Source of the DNA: Pseudoalteromonas luteoviolacea H33-S
Lineage (GTDB): Bacteria; Pseudomonadota; Gammaproteobacteria; Enterobacterales; Alteromonadaceae
Length of the DNA stretch: 64,000 bases
Direction of reading: 5' to 3'
Assembly (NCBI RefSeq): GCF_001625695.1
Contig: NZ_AUXY01000070.1
Coordinates: 62,001 to 126,000, forward strand
Part shown: in pieces, positions 1 through 7,727 of the stretch
How the letters are laid out: every line of letters starts with the position of its first letter
How positions within the stretch are numbered: the stretch's first letter is position 1
The notes under the pieces: model-generated
What the model was told of the DNA's origin: nothing
The model's database searches: none
What the model saw: only the letters and a program-made list of their open reading frames with translations
Program-made: the position numbers and the translations under genes

Positions 1-1
1 T

Positions 2-811
2 ATTAACCTTGTAATGCGATATATTCCACCTGGGAGTTTTTTAATGGGCTCGCCAGAAGGTGAATATGGTAGGTTCAGCTCTGAGCAGCAAACTGTGCGT
101 AGGGTGAATAAGGGGTTTTGGTTGGGGGAAACGGTTGTTACCCAGGCCCTATGGCAGGAAATAATGGATAACAACCCTAGTCATTTTACCAGCGATCAAG
201 ACGCACCACGCAGGCCTGTTGAAAAGGTAAATTGGCAAGACTGTCATTTGTTTTGCGAGGCTTTAAACTCGAAAGTTCCTGGATTGAATGTGTCATTACC
301 AGATGAAATCCACTGGGAGTATGCTTGTCGAGCAGGTACTCAATCTGCGCATTGGTGGGGAAATAAACCGTTCGCACGATACGCAAATTTTGGAGCAAAA
401 AAGGGCCGGACGGTTGATGCTACCCACTATCCGCCCAATCCGTGGGGCCTGTATCAAATGCATGGAAATGTATGGGAGTGGTGTCAAAATTTATGGGTAG
501 CTGATCTTACCCCGTGGGAAAATACATCATTATTTAATGCATTTGGGTCAAGTAATTTGTCCAGTGATAGTCAATTCGCACTTCGTGGTGGGGCTTGGGA
601 TAGCGAAGCTCGCAGCATTAGATCTGCTAATCGCAACTTTATTAATCGTGATAGTAAATATGGAGATACAGGGTTTAGGGTTGCGATCTTTGATTTTATA
701 GAGTCTGGGGTTTTGGGCTCTGAATTAAAAAAATCGTCGATTCAACAACATTCAAATCAAAAACATAGGCCTTGGAGGACACCAAGCCAAAGACGTAAAA
801 GGAAAAAATAG
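2..811 (+). CDS. SUMF1/FGE-like domain protein, 5' end outside window
   Basis: The frame is open to the left edge. The residues before the first ATG (position 14) align with the second gene's sequence just before its MRYITPG, so the true start is probably upstream. The domain is the formylglycine-generating-enzyme-sulfatase (SUMF1, C-type-lectin) fold. Visible marks are PPGSFLMGSP near the start, RPVEKVNW, EYACRAGT, GLYQMHGNVWEW and LRGGAW near residue 191 counted from the ATG. True FGE has two catalytic cysteines just after RGGS; here Ser follows (RGGAWDS) and no cysteine follows within the domain, so formylglycine-forming activity is unlikely. The C-terminus carries a basic tail ending in QRRKRKK. 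A paralogue follows three bases after the stop codon. The role is unknown; such domains are often ligand-binding or variable modules in accessory systems. Confidence 0.8.
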   Translation: MNLVMRYIPPGSFLMGSPEGEYGRFSSEQQTVRRVNKGFWLGETVVTQALWQEIMDNNPSHFTSDQDAPRRPVEKVNWQDCHLFCEALNSKVPGLNVSLPDEIHWEYACRAGTQSAHWWGNKPFARYANFGAKKGRTVDATHYPPNPWGLYQMHGNVWEWCQNLWVADLTPWENTSLFNAFGSSNLSSDSQFALRGGAWDSEARSIRSANRNFINRDSKYGDTGFRVAIFDFIESGVLGSELKKSSIQQHSNQKHRPWRTPSQRRKRKK

Positions 812-814
812 TTT

Positions 815-1678
815 ATGGTTGATGGCTCACATTTAGACATCCACAGTGAGCGGCTAGCGCTGTCTGAGTTTGACAACACGAAGCGTTGGCAGCTGATGCC
901 CCCAAAATTATTTCCAGCTCCATGGGCTAATGAACATGGCTTTGATAAATATGGACTATGGCAGCGGTTTTCTGTAAAGGGCGTCTCGCAAACAATGCGT
1001 TATATCACGCCAGGCATTTTTTTAATGGGGTCATTAAAAGAAGAGTTAGGACGGCAGGACAATGAATACAGCCATGTTAGAGATATAAAAAATGGTTTTT
1101 GGATTGCAGACACAGCCGTTACTCAGGGTTTATGGACAGCAGTGATGGGAGAGAACCCGAGTGTGTTTAGCTACTCAAAGCATGCTAGAAACCTTCCTGT
1201 TGAGAATGTAAACTGGTTTGATAGTCAGCGCTTTTGTCAGCGGCTGAATCGAATTATCCCTGAACTTAAAGTGACTTTGCCTGATGAAGCTCAGCGTGAA
1301 TATGCATGTAGGGCTGGTACTCGAACTGTGTATTGGTGGGGAAATGAGGTCTCGACACAACATGCAAATTATTACAATATGCATAGAGGACCTGTCGATG
1401 TGGCCAGTTATGCTCCGAATGAGTGGGGGTTATATCAGGTGCATGGCAATGTTTGGGAGTGGTGTCAAAATATATGGAAAGATGATTTAAGTAAATATCA
1501 CGTTCTGAACGGGCTTAATGGTTTACTCCAAAACAACGAAAGAAATAATTGGCAAGCAGCTTTAAGAGGAGGCTCTTGGAAAACAAGTACTTTTAATTTT
1601 CGTGCTGCAACGCGCATTCAATTCAATCCGAAAAGTAGGTATAGTTTTTTTGGTTTACGGTTAGCTATTACGGAATAG
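815..1678 (+). CDS. SUMF1/FGE-like domain protein, tandem paralogue
   Basis: This 287-residue protein starts three bases after the previous stop, with a GGAAA ribosome site nine bases upstream, so the two genes are almost certainly co-transcribed. About 65 N-terminal residues, including PAPWANEHGFDKYGLW, lead into a SUMF1 domain. The landmarks are those of its neighbour: MRYITPGIFLMGS, LPVENVNW, EYACRAGT, GLYQVHGNVWEW and LRGGSW near residue 251. The position of the first FGE catalytic cysteine is Thr (RGGSWKT) and the second is also missing, so it is probably not an active oxidase. No signal peptide is visible, so a cytoplasmic location is inferred. The first gene probably has the same N-terminal lead-in beyond the window edge. 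Function is not known. Confidence 0.82.
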   Translation: MVDGSHLDIHSERLALSEFDNTKRWQLMPPKLFPAPWANEHGFDKYGLWQRFSVKGVSQTMRYITPGIFLMGSLKEELGRQDNEYSHVRDIKNGFWIADTAVTQGLWTAVMGENPSVFSYSKHARNLPVENVNWFDSQRFCQRLNRIIPELKVTLPDEAQREYACRAGTRTVYWWGNEVSTQHANYYNMHRGPVDVASYAPNEWGLYQVHGNVWEWCQNIWKDDLSKYHVLNGLNGLLQNNERNNWQAALRGGSWKTSTFNFRAATRIQFNPKSRYSFFGLRLAITE

Positions 1679-1885
1679 ATTTGAAAGTTCGATAAGCTCG
1701 GTAGGGCTTTACTAACTTTTCTGATTTGCTTTATATGCTATTTTATAACTTTGATTTTGTTCTAAATTACGTGGATGTAGGCTTAAACTACCGCTTTAGA
1801 TTCCACAATAGTTAGGAATAAATTCGCCATCTTTGTTGCACGCACTGATAAGCTTTTGTTGACTGCTGCCGCGCTTTTTATGTTC

Positions 1886-2137
1886 CGATCGCCAACCAGT
1901 ATTTTCTCAAGCTATGCCAGTTTGGGTATCTCACGGTGAAGGTCATGCTGAGCTTGCTCATGGTGCAGTAATGAAAGCGACACTTGAGTTTGGTATAGCT
2001 GCAATTGAGCACGTTGATAACTTTGGTCAGCCGACTATACAATACCCAAACGACCCGAACGGTTAACATTCAGAGGAGTGGAACGATGACAACCCTTGTG
2101 TATGCATGTTCCGTATCGCAATAAAAATATCGGCTAA
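1886..2137 (+). pseudogene. purL: Decayed 3' end of purL (FGAM synthase)
   Basis: From 1914 the reading frame gives MPVWVSHGEGHAE, then VDNFGQP and YPNDPNG, which match the C-terminal glutaminase part of phosphoribosylformylglycinamidine synthase (family: MPIAVSHGEG, VDNFG, YPANPNGSPNG). Just upstream, in another frame, SPTSIF matches the family SPSIFF. After NPNG comes an in-frame TAA at 2064. The same frame then resumes with HSEEWNDDNP, so about 35 residues, including the family HPERVFRTV stretch, have been lost. After MFR the frame shifts once more into NIG and a stop at 2135-2137, the normal PurL ending. It is a non-functional remnant. A complete purL is presumed elsewhere, perhaps just left of the window. 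Confidence 0.85.
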
Positions 2138-2152
2138 GATTTGGGTAAAGAG

Positions 2153-2180
2153 AAAGGTCACTTAGGTGGCCTTTTTTATT
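2153..2180 (+). terminator. Rho-independent terminator after purL remnant
   Basis: A stem AAAGGTCAC / GTGGCCTTT with one G-U pair and a TTAG loop is followed by a T-run. It sits 15 bases after the relic purL stop, so it is probably the original purL terminator. It is nearly identical to the hairpin at 3842-3868. Confidence 0.75.
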
Positions 2181-2499
2181 GCTTATAAAGCTGGCTGTTA
2201 CGGGTGATTATAAACAAAAGTTGAACGTTCATAACTTAGTTAAATGCTCAGCCATTCTGTTATGAGGCTGGGGTTTTTATTGTAAGTAGTAGCCCCTTTT
2301 TTAGATTAATATCGTTATAACTGGTACGTAGCGAAAGCTTGCACTAATCACACATACTAGAGAACAGAGCGCTGGGGTATATATCGCTGTGCATAAAAAT
2401 AATCATAAGTTGCCAATCTATGTGTATGGTGAGTTTGATTCAGTGTAAATTGGCAACACTTTAGAAACATTCGGATTTATAACAATAAAGGAAGAAGTA
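2181..2499 (+). promoter_or_regulatory. Leader of lipoprotein gene with 9-bp inverted repeat
   Basis: No gene is visible in this stretch. It holds a perfect inverted repeat, GTTGCCAAT at 2409-2417 and ATTGGCAAC at 2449-2457, separated by 31 bases and ending 42 bases before the lipoprotein start codon. The arms could be an operator for a dimeric regulator or a stem in the leader transcript; the sequence alone does not decide. A purine-rich ribosome site (AAGGAAGAAG) lies directly before the ATG at 2500. Confidence 0.4.
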
Positions 2500-3834
2500 A
2501 TGAAAAAGCTTTTATATACAACGCTAGCTGCTTCAATCACATTTGCGCTGGCAGCTTGTGGGGGGTCCTCTGGGGGAGACAACAACAATCAAGTAAGTGG
2601 GCAAGATCAACAAAATAATCCAACCGTTGAAACACCGGTTAACAAAGTTGAAGCACAAAAACTTACTTTAAGGGCAGAATCTCAACAGTGCTCAAATTAT
2701 CAGCCTAAGCAAGTTGATATTGTATTTCACGATGAAAATGGGGCATCTCTAGGATCTGCAAAGACGGATTCGAATGGCGATTTTTCAGGAGAGTTGCCGG
2801 TAGGTACAAAGCACCTTTCTGTGATTGGTGAAGTGAGTGATAGTGCTGACGGTGAATATAAATACATCCGGACAGAATTAGATATTGAGCATAGAGAAAA
2901 CTTAGGAACTTACTATTTTAAAACATCTACAGAATGTAGCTGTGAGATGTATCGCGTCGATGATTCGGCGCTAACCTTTACAAAAAATGGGTATTTTCTA
3001 CTTTCGAATAGTACTTTACCATCCAATGGTAACTTAGCCGTTTGTGATGGCAGTGACACATTATATTTAGCAGCGATATCACGTGAGCATAATGATGCAA
3101 AAGCCGCGGTTTTCTCGTTACCAACAAGCCCTCAAACAATCGTAATCTCTGATGCAGATTTCACTCATAATGGCGTAATCGTGGATAAACAAATTAGTGC
3201 CAATGCGCAAATAATCGGTGCTTTTGGTGCTGCATCAGACGCATCTTCTTTGGTATTTAATCAAAGGCAAGCAACAGATGAAACGATGCCGCTGTATATT
3301 TTCCCTGATGCAGTTGAGCACAATTACTACCACCAGGTAGAGTTCAATCAAACCAACTTTGATACCGCTAGGTTCAAGGTGTGGAAATCGGCCAGAAGCA
3401 GAGCGAATACTGAACATGAGTTTGGCGTAAATGAAATCCCCTTGTTATCTGATAGTTTGAATGATGAGGTAATGAGCGTCTCAGGCAGAGAAAATGTGAC
3501 TTATGACTTTAGTGCAATAAATGAGGACTTGGCTCGCGTCGAATTTAGATATAGCTATTTGGTCAGTGATACTACTGAGACTCGTTACGATTGGAAGATA
3601 AATGGTGGTATTAAGGGCACTATTCCACAACTATCCTTTGGTGATGTATTTACACTGCCAGTAGAAGAGACAAAGTTAGAAGAGCTTGGAGCTTATATAT
3701 ATGGATATAAAGGCAATGCAAAAGACAGCGAAACATATGCCAAGTTGTTAGACTTTATTGCAAGGGGGGAATCTCGCCATAGGGCCGAATTTGGGGACTA
3801 TATTTATGTTAGAGCATTAGTTGAACTTGACTAA
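2500..3834 (+). CDS. Secreted lipoprotein of unknown function
   Basis: This 444-residue protein has a lipoprotein signal peptide: MKKLL, a hydrophobic stretch, then the lipobox LAAC with Cys20. A Gly/Ser/Asn-rich linker follows. Near residues 67-95 a stretch with DENGASLGSAKTDSNGDF resembles the beta-sandwich of carboxypeptidase-regulatory-like or transthyretin-like domains. The rest is probably beta-rich and contains CSC near residue 147. I do not recognise the family. Position +2 after the lipobox Cys is Gly, not Asp, so outer-membrane sorting is likely (inference). It is transcribed alone, with its own terminator, and follows the purL relic, so it may be part of the same accessory segment. 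Confidence 0.85.
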   Translation: MKKLLYTTLAASITFALAACGGSSGGDNNNQVSGQDQQNNPTVETPVNKVEAQKLTLRAESQQCSNYQPKQVDIVFHDENGASLGSAKTDSNGDFSGELPVGTKHLSVIGEVSDSADGEYKYIRTELDIEHRENLGTYYFKTSTECSCEMYRVDDSALTFTKNGYFLLSNSTLPSNGNLAVCDGSDTLYLAAISREHNDAKAAVFSLPTSPQTIVISDADFTHNGVIVDKQISANAQIIGAFGAASDASSLVFNQRQATDETMPLYIFPDAVEHNYYHQVEFNQTNFDTARFKVWKSARSRANTEHEFGVNEIPLLSDSLNDEVMSVSGRENVTYDFSAINEDLARVEFRYSYLVSDTTETRYDWKINGGIKGTIPQLSFGDVFTLPVEETKLEELGAYIYGYKGNAKDSETYAKLLDFIARGESRHRAEFGDYIYVRALVELD

Positions 3835-3841
3835 TGCCACA

Positions 3842-3868
3842 AAAGGTCACTTTGGTGACCTTTTTGTT
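3842..3868 (+). terminator. Rho-independent terminator of lipoprotein gene
   Basis: A perfect 9-bp stem AAAGGTCAC / GTGACCTTT with a TTTG loop and a T-rich tail starts eight bases after the lipoprotein stop. It is nearly the same sequence as the hairpin at 2153. Confidence 0.85.
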
Positions 3869-4047
3869 TGTTTCTCAAAAAAATATGATGGCATTGATTA
3901 TGGCTAACAAGCAGGCTGTTACATACTTGCAGCGATAACCTATCAGGTATTTTTGTTAATTTTACAACTTCTTACGCTCTTCTACATTACATTGTGAGCG
4001 TGATGGCTTAAACTCATTGTTTTGATGAAAAGTTAGTTTAGGAACGC

Positions 4048-6603
4048 ATGCGGCGCTTTTTAGTTTATGCAGGGATAAGCTTTTGCTTATTGCTGATCTC
4101 TTTGTATATATTTCGGATGCCTTTGAGTCTTGTGGTGGCGGATCACTACTTAGCGCAAGAGCAGGGTGAGCTAACATGTTTAGAGTGGTCAATTGCAGGG
4201 TTTACTAAAGTCGACATCAGTAAAGCGTGCTTGTCACATACACAAGCAAATATCACGGCAAAAGAGGTAACGGTGACACCAGATGCTCTTGTGGTAGAGC
4301 ATTTGCAGATTGAGCATATTACTGAACCGTCTGCGCAACAATCAAAGCCATTGCAAAAGTTGTTGCTACCGCTGGTTGAAAATCGACCATTGTTGACGAT
4401 AAAAGATGTGAATTTTAAGTCGCCGCAATTGCAGCAGCCGCTCTCTTTTTCTATCAATGAAACAGAACTCAATAGATTTCGCATTGATGGTGATGTATCT
4501 GCACTCGTTGCCTTGTTGCCGGATCAAATTAGTGTTGAAACGGATTTATCTAGCCAAGGATTTAAGCCTTACTTACCAACACAAATAAAGGCGTTATCCG
4601 GGCTATTATCTTTTACATTTGACGGTGTTGAAATTGATTCTAGGGCTAATTTACAAGCGAGTATTTTGGATGCCAGTCTGGCAGATTGCCATATGATGGC
4701 GGATATAAAGGGTGGTTTGGTGAGTCAGCTAAATTTAAACTCACTCTTAGCTAACGTCGATTTATCCAAGCTGCAGGTGAAAATAAATGGCAAGTCTTGC
4801 CGAAAGCTCACAGATTTCCAGCAGTCTTTACCCGCAGAGGTAGTGAGTACTGATTGGCAACTATTTATACCTGAACCATTTACAGCGACGTTGGCGAAAG
4901 TGGAAATACCTTCGCTCAGTGCCAAAGATCAAAATGGTTTGAATGCGATAGCATTAAATAATTTTCGACTTGCGGTACCTCAAAAAAAAGCATTATTAGA
5001 CATCAAGCTGAGTCATCAGACCCCTCAGTTTGGTTGGTTAGAACTTCAGGCTAAGTTATCTGCCGAAGGCAATCATTTATCAACAAGTGGAGATTGGTTA
5101 TTAAATAGCTCGGCGTTGAATTTCGCTAATGGGATAACAGTCGAAGATATAGTTAGTCAAGGGGAGTTTACTTTGGTCGGTATGCTTGACCAAAATATCA
5201 ATCTTGAGCTAGCAACTCAAACATCAATGGGTGAGCTAAAAAATACACAAGTGTTGCTGAACAATACAGAGCTGAATTTAAGAACGCTTTTAAGTGCTGA
5301 CTTGAGTATATTGGCAGCGGATCCGCTTCAAGCATTTGAAGTGGATGTGTTTGATACTCAAGTGAGCGTGGAACGATACAGGTTTGAAGAGGCGCTGGGA
5401 AAGCATATTTGGTTGGAGAGTAAGCTTAATACTGATGAGTTAAAACACTTCAAAGGTCAACTTAATATGGACGTTGGCTCATTTAAAAGGGGCGAACTAA
5501 GAGGGAAAGATGTTTCACAGAGCATGACGTTTAAAGGTGAATTAGCGAATGTAGAAACGAGTATTCACTTTGATGGTGAAACCCATCTTGGGTTAGTTGC
5601 CACTCCTCAACTCTCTTTTCGAAATGCGGTTGTGACCTCTTCAGGGAACTTTAATGAGCAACTTAATTTAGACCATGTCTTACACTTGGAAGAGCTTGAA
5701 GTATTGATAAAGCATAAAGTCGGGCCACAGCTGAACGAAGTTGATGTTTCGGTACCTGAACAAAGCTTTTTAACACTACAGCCAATCATTCAACAATTTG
5801 ATCCAAAGATACAGCTAAGTGAAGGGACAATTTCGGCCAATATCAGTGGGGATGTTTCAGAACAGAGCTACCATTTTGATATGACGTTAGAAGAAGGGGG
5901 GATCTTATACGATTCCCATTATTTAAGTGGTTTGAATATGCCAGTCACTGGCATGATCAAGGCCCAACAGTTGGTCATTGAAGAGTCACCGATAGGCATT
6001 CGAGAGATCCGCTCTGGGGCAGTGCTTGAGAACTTTCAAGCGAGTCTCTCATCTTATGATTCAAAGCCCATGTTGAGCAATATCAGTGCTTATATATTTG
6101 ATGGTCAGCTAAGTGCTCAGCAGATCAGTTTATCCGAGGAAGATCAGAGTTTTCTGGTTGAAGCACAAGACTGGGAGTTGGCTGTAATAGCCCATGCAGC
6201 TAAAAACGCAGGTGTCGAACTCAGTGGGCGTGTTTATGGGCAACTGCCTGTAACTGTTGTTGATGGCGCACTAGAAATTCATGGCGGTAAGCTAAATAAC
6301 ATAGATGTTGGCTTATTGAGTATTGAGAATAACCAGTCCGTGGAAGCGCTTAAGGCCCAGCAGCCAAGTTTGGAAACGGCTTTTGGCATGCTAGAGCGAT
6401 TAAACATAGAGAAGCTAACCAGCGACGTGAATATGTCTTCGGATGGGTGGCTTGACTTGGCTGTACAAATTACGGGTGTCAACGAGCAGCAGGGACAGCC
6501 AATTAATTTTAATTACACACACAAAGAGAATATTTTTCAGTTATTTAGGGCATTGCGATTGAGCGATGAAATCACCAAAGAAGTTGAAAAAGCATTAAAC
6601 TAA
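4048..6603 (+). CDS. ydbH: YdbH-like AsmA-superfamily envelope protein
   Basis: This 851-residue protein has one N-terminal membrane anchor (about residues 5-25), then a long repetitive beta-rich periplasmic region and no catalytic motif. Size, architecture and the two genes that follow identify the YdbH family (dicarboxylate transport / DUF748-like), a member of the bridge-like AsmA superfamily. In E. coli, YdbH is one of the redundant proteins (with TamB and YhdP) that carry phospholipids from inner to outer membrane, with YnbE as its outer-membrane partner. The ATG at 4048 has an AGGAA site four bases upstream. ynbE follows after 15 bases. Family assignment is firm; the transport role is inferred from E. 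coli. Confidence 0.88.
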   Translation: MRRFLVYAGISFCLLLISLYIFRMPLSLVVADHYLAQEQGELTCLEWSIAGFTKVDISKACLSHTQANITAKEVTVTPDALVVEHLQIEHITEPSAQQSKPLQKLLLPLVENRPLLTIKDVNFKSPQLQQPLSFSINETELNRFRIDGDVSALVALLPDQISVETDLSSQGFKPYLPTQIKALSGLLSFTFDGVEIDSRANLQASILDASLADCHMMADIKGGLVSQLNLNSLLANVDLSKLQVKINGKSCRKLTDFQQSLPAEVVSTDWQLFIPEPFTATLAKVEIPSLSAKDQNGLNAIALNNFRLAVPQKKALLDIKLSHQTPQFGWLELQAKLSAEGNHLSTSGDWLLNSSALNFANGITVEDIVSQGEFTLVGMLDQNINLELATQTSMGELKNTQVLLNNTELNLRTLLSADLSILAADPLQAFEVDVFDTQVSVERYRFEEALGKHIWLESKLNTDELKHFKGQLNMDVGSFKRGELRGKDVSQSMTFKGELANVETSIHFDGETHLGLVATPQLSFRNAVVTSSGNFNEQLNLDHVLHLEELEVLIKHKVGPQLNEVDVSVPEQSFLTLQPIIQQFDPKIQLSEGTISANISGDVSEQSYHFDMTLEEGGILYDSHYLSGLNMPVTGMIKAQQLVIEESPIGIREIRSGAVLENFQASLSSYDSKPMLSNISAYIFDGQLSAQQISLSEEDQSFLVEAQDWELAVIAHAAKNAGVELSGRVYGQLPVTVVDGALEIHGGKLNNIDVGLLSIENNQSVEALKAQQPSLETAFGMLERLNIEKLTSDVNMSSDGWLDLAVQITGVNEQQGQPINFNYTHKENIFQLFRALRLSDEITKEVEKALN

Positions 6604-6618
6604 TAGGAGCAAGAAAGC

Positions 6619-6798
6619 ATGAAATGGATGCTAACTTTGATGCTGGTCTTGGTTACTTCAGCCTGTACTCATAAAGTTCAGGTAGAGACAAAAGAGCCAA
6701 TTACCATCAATTTAAATGTAAAAGTTGACCACGAAATCCGTGTTAAAGTAGACAAAGAACTAGACGACTTGTTTAGTGACGACAGTGAATTATTCTAA
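6619..6798 (+). CDS. ynbE: YnbE-like small outer-membrane lipoprotein
   Basis: This short frame codes for 59 residues: start MKWMLTLMLV, lipobox TSAC with Cys16, then a region rich in Val and Lys ending DDSELF. Size, signal and position between ydbH and ydbL match E. coli YnbE, the lipoprotein that multimerises and docks with YdbH at the outer membrane. An AGGAGCAAGAAA ribosome site precedes the ATG, and ydbL begins 11 bases after the stop. It is easily missed because of its length. Confidence 0.88.
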   Translation: MKWMLTLMLVLVTSACTHKVQVETKEPITINLNVKVDHEIRVKVDKELDDLFSDDSELF

Positions 6799-6809
6799 GG
6801 AGTGAGAAC

Positions 6810-7130
6810 ATGAAAGCAAAAATTATACTGACTACCATCGCAGCGGCATGTATGAGCTTTTCGGTGATGGCTTTAACGATTAATGAAGCTAAATCACAAG
6901 GCATGGTTGGCGAAAACTCAGCGGGCTATTTAGGCGTTATTAAGGGAGCAGGTGATGTGAAGAAACTGGTCGCTGATATCAATAAAAAACGCAAAGCAAA
7001 GTATCAGCAGCTGGCAAAGAAAAATGGTATTAGTTTGTCACAAGTGGAAAAGCTTGCAGCAGAAAAAACCTATAAGAAGACCTCTTCAGGACACTTCATT
7101 CAAGTAAATGGCAAGTGGGTGAAAAAATAA
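6810..7130 (+). CDS. ydbL: YdbL family (DUF1318) periplasmic protein
   Basis: This 106-residue protein has a cleavable signal peptide (about residues 1-21, ending VMA). The mature part has the family marks EAKSQGMVGE, GYLG, INKKRKAKYQ and a C-terminal GKWVKK. It belongs to DUF1318. In E. coli, YdbL is a periplasmic modulator of YdbH-YnbE phospholipid transport. It is third in the ydbH-ynbE-ydbL operon, with AAGGAG upstream of its ATG, and the operon ends at a hairpin just downstream. Confidence 0.9.
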   Translation: MKAKIILTTIAAACMSFSVMALTINEAKSQGMVGENSAGYLGVIKGAGDVKKLVADINKKRKAKYQQLAKKNGISLSQVEKLAAEKTYKKTSSGHFIQVNGKWVKK

Positions 7131-7141
7131 AGCCACTTTGT

Positions 7142-7170
7142 AATAACTGCGCTGTATAGCGCAGTTATTT
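7142..7170. terminator. Bidirectional hairpin between convergent genes
   Basis: A perfect 12-bp palindromic stem AATAACTGCGCT / AGCGCAGTTATT with loop GTAT lies between ydbL (plus) and the DUF1415 gene (minus). It is probably a shared terminator, though the T-tract is short on both sides. Confidence 0.7.
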
Positions 7171-7181
7171 GGTTTGAAGCT

Positions 7182-7727
7182 TTATTTATGGTGAATACAG
7201 CTTGCCAACAACTGCTGCCAAAATGCCTCACCTTTGCGCCTAGCAAGGCGAATGTTGTTGTCGGGAATAGACTCAGGATCATCATACATTTCAAGTGCTT
7301 CAGCCATGCTATCCTCTCTGATCAAATGCAATGTAGGATAAGGCGCGCGGTTAGTATAGTTTGCGGGGTCGTCTTCATCGCTGTCGGCAAAGACATAATC
7401 AGGATGAAAGTTTGCAATTTGATAAGTACCTTCAAACCCTTGCGCGCAAAGCATCGCATTGGCTAAGTCGACTAAATCTAAAAAGGCGTTAAAATCGCTG
7501 AAACCATTGGAGAAAACAAGTAGGGTAGTTTCTCTATCTTGGTTTTGATTCAACTCAAAACATTGCTCCAACATATCCATGACCGCATCGTCATGACTCA
7601 TTGCCTCGCTTATGCAGTAATGTATGGCATTTTGTTCCACTTCTTTTCTGGCAAATGGACAAAAGTTATATTTAACGATGACATTACTGACCCAGTTTTT
7701 CATCGCGTTGCTAATATGTTCACTCAT
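7182..7727 (-). CDS. DUF1415 family protein
   Basis: This 181-residue soluble protein belongs to the DUF1415 family by overall match: N-terminal WVSNVIVKYNFCPFARK, then GFEGTYQIANFHPDYVF, the NRAPYPTLHLIRE motif and IRLARRKGEAFW near the end. No biochemical role is established for the family. The conserved Cys, His and Asp residues could bind metal or nucleotide (inference). Its ATG follows directly on the waaA stop codon, so the two are translated from one transcript. The link to lipopolysaccharide synthesis is positional only. Confidence 0.88.
   Translation of the reverse strand: MSEHISNAMKNWVSNVIVKYNFCPFARKEVEQNAIHYCISEAMSHDDAVMDMLEQCFELNQNQDRETTLLVFSNGFSDFNAFLDLVDLANAMLCAQGFEGTYQIANFHPDYVFADSDEDDPANYTNRAPYPTLHLIREDSMAEALEMYDDPESIPDNNIRLARRKGEAFWQQLLASCIHHK

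Noticed and set aside
14-1678. Diversity-generating retroelement target
   Set aside because: The C-terminal LRGGxW region resembles variable repeats of such targets, but no reverse transcriptase or template repeat is visible in the window.
1878-2069. Minus-strand ORF over the purL remnant
   Set aside because: It is the antisense shadow of a decayed coding sequence.
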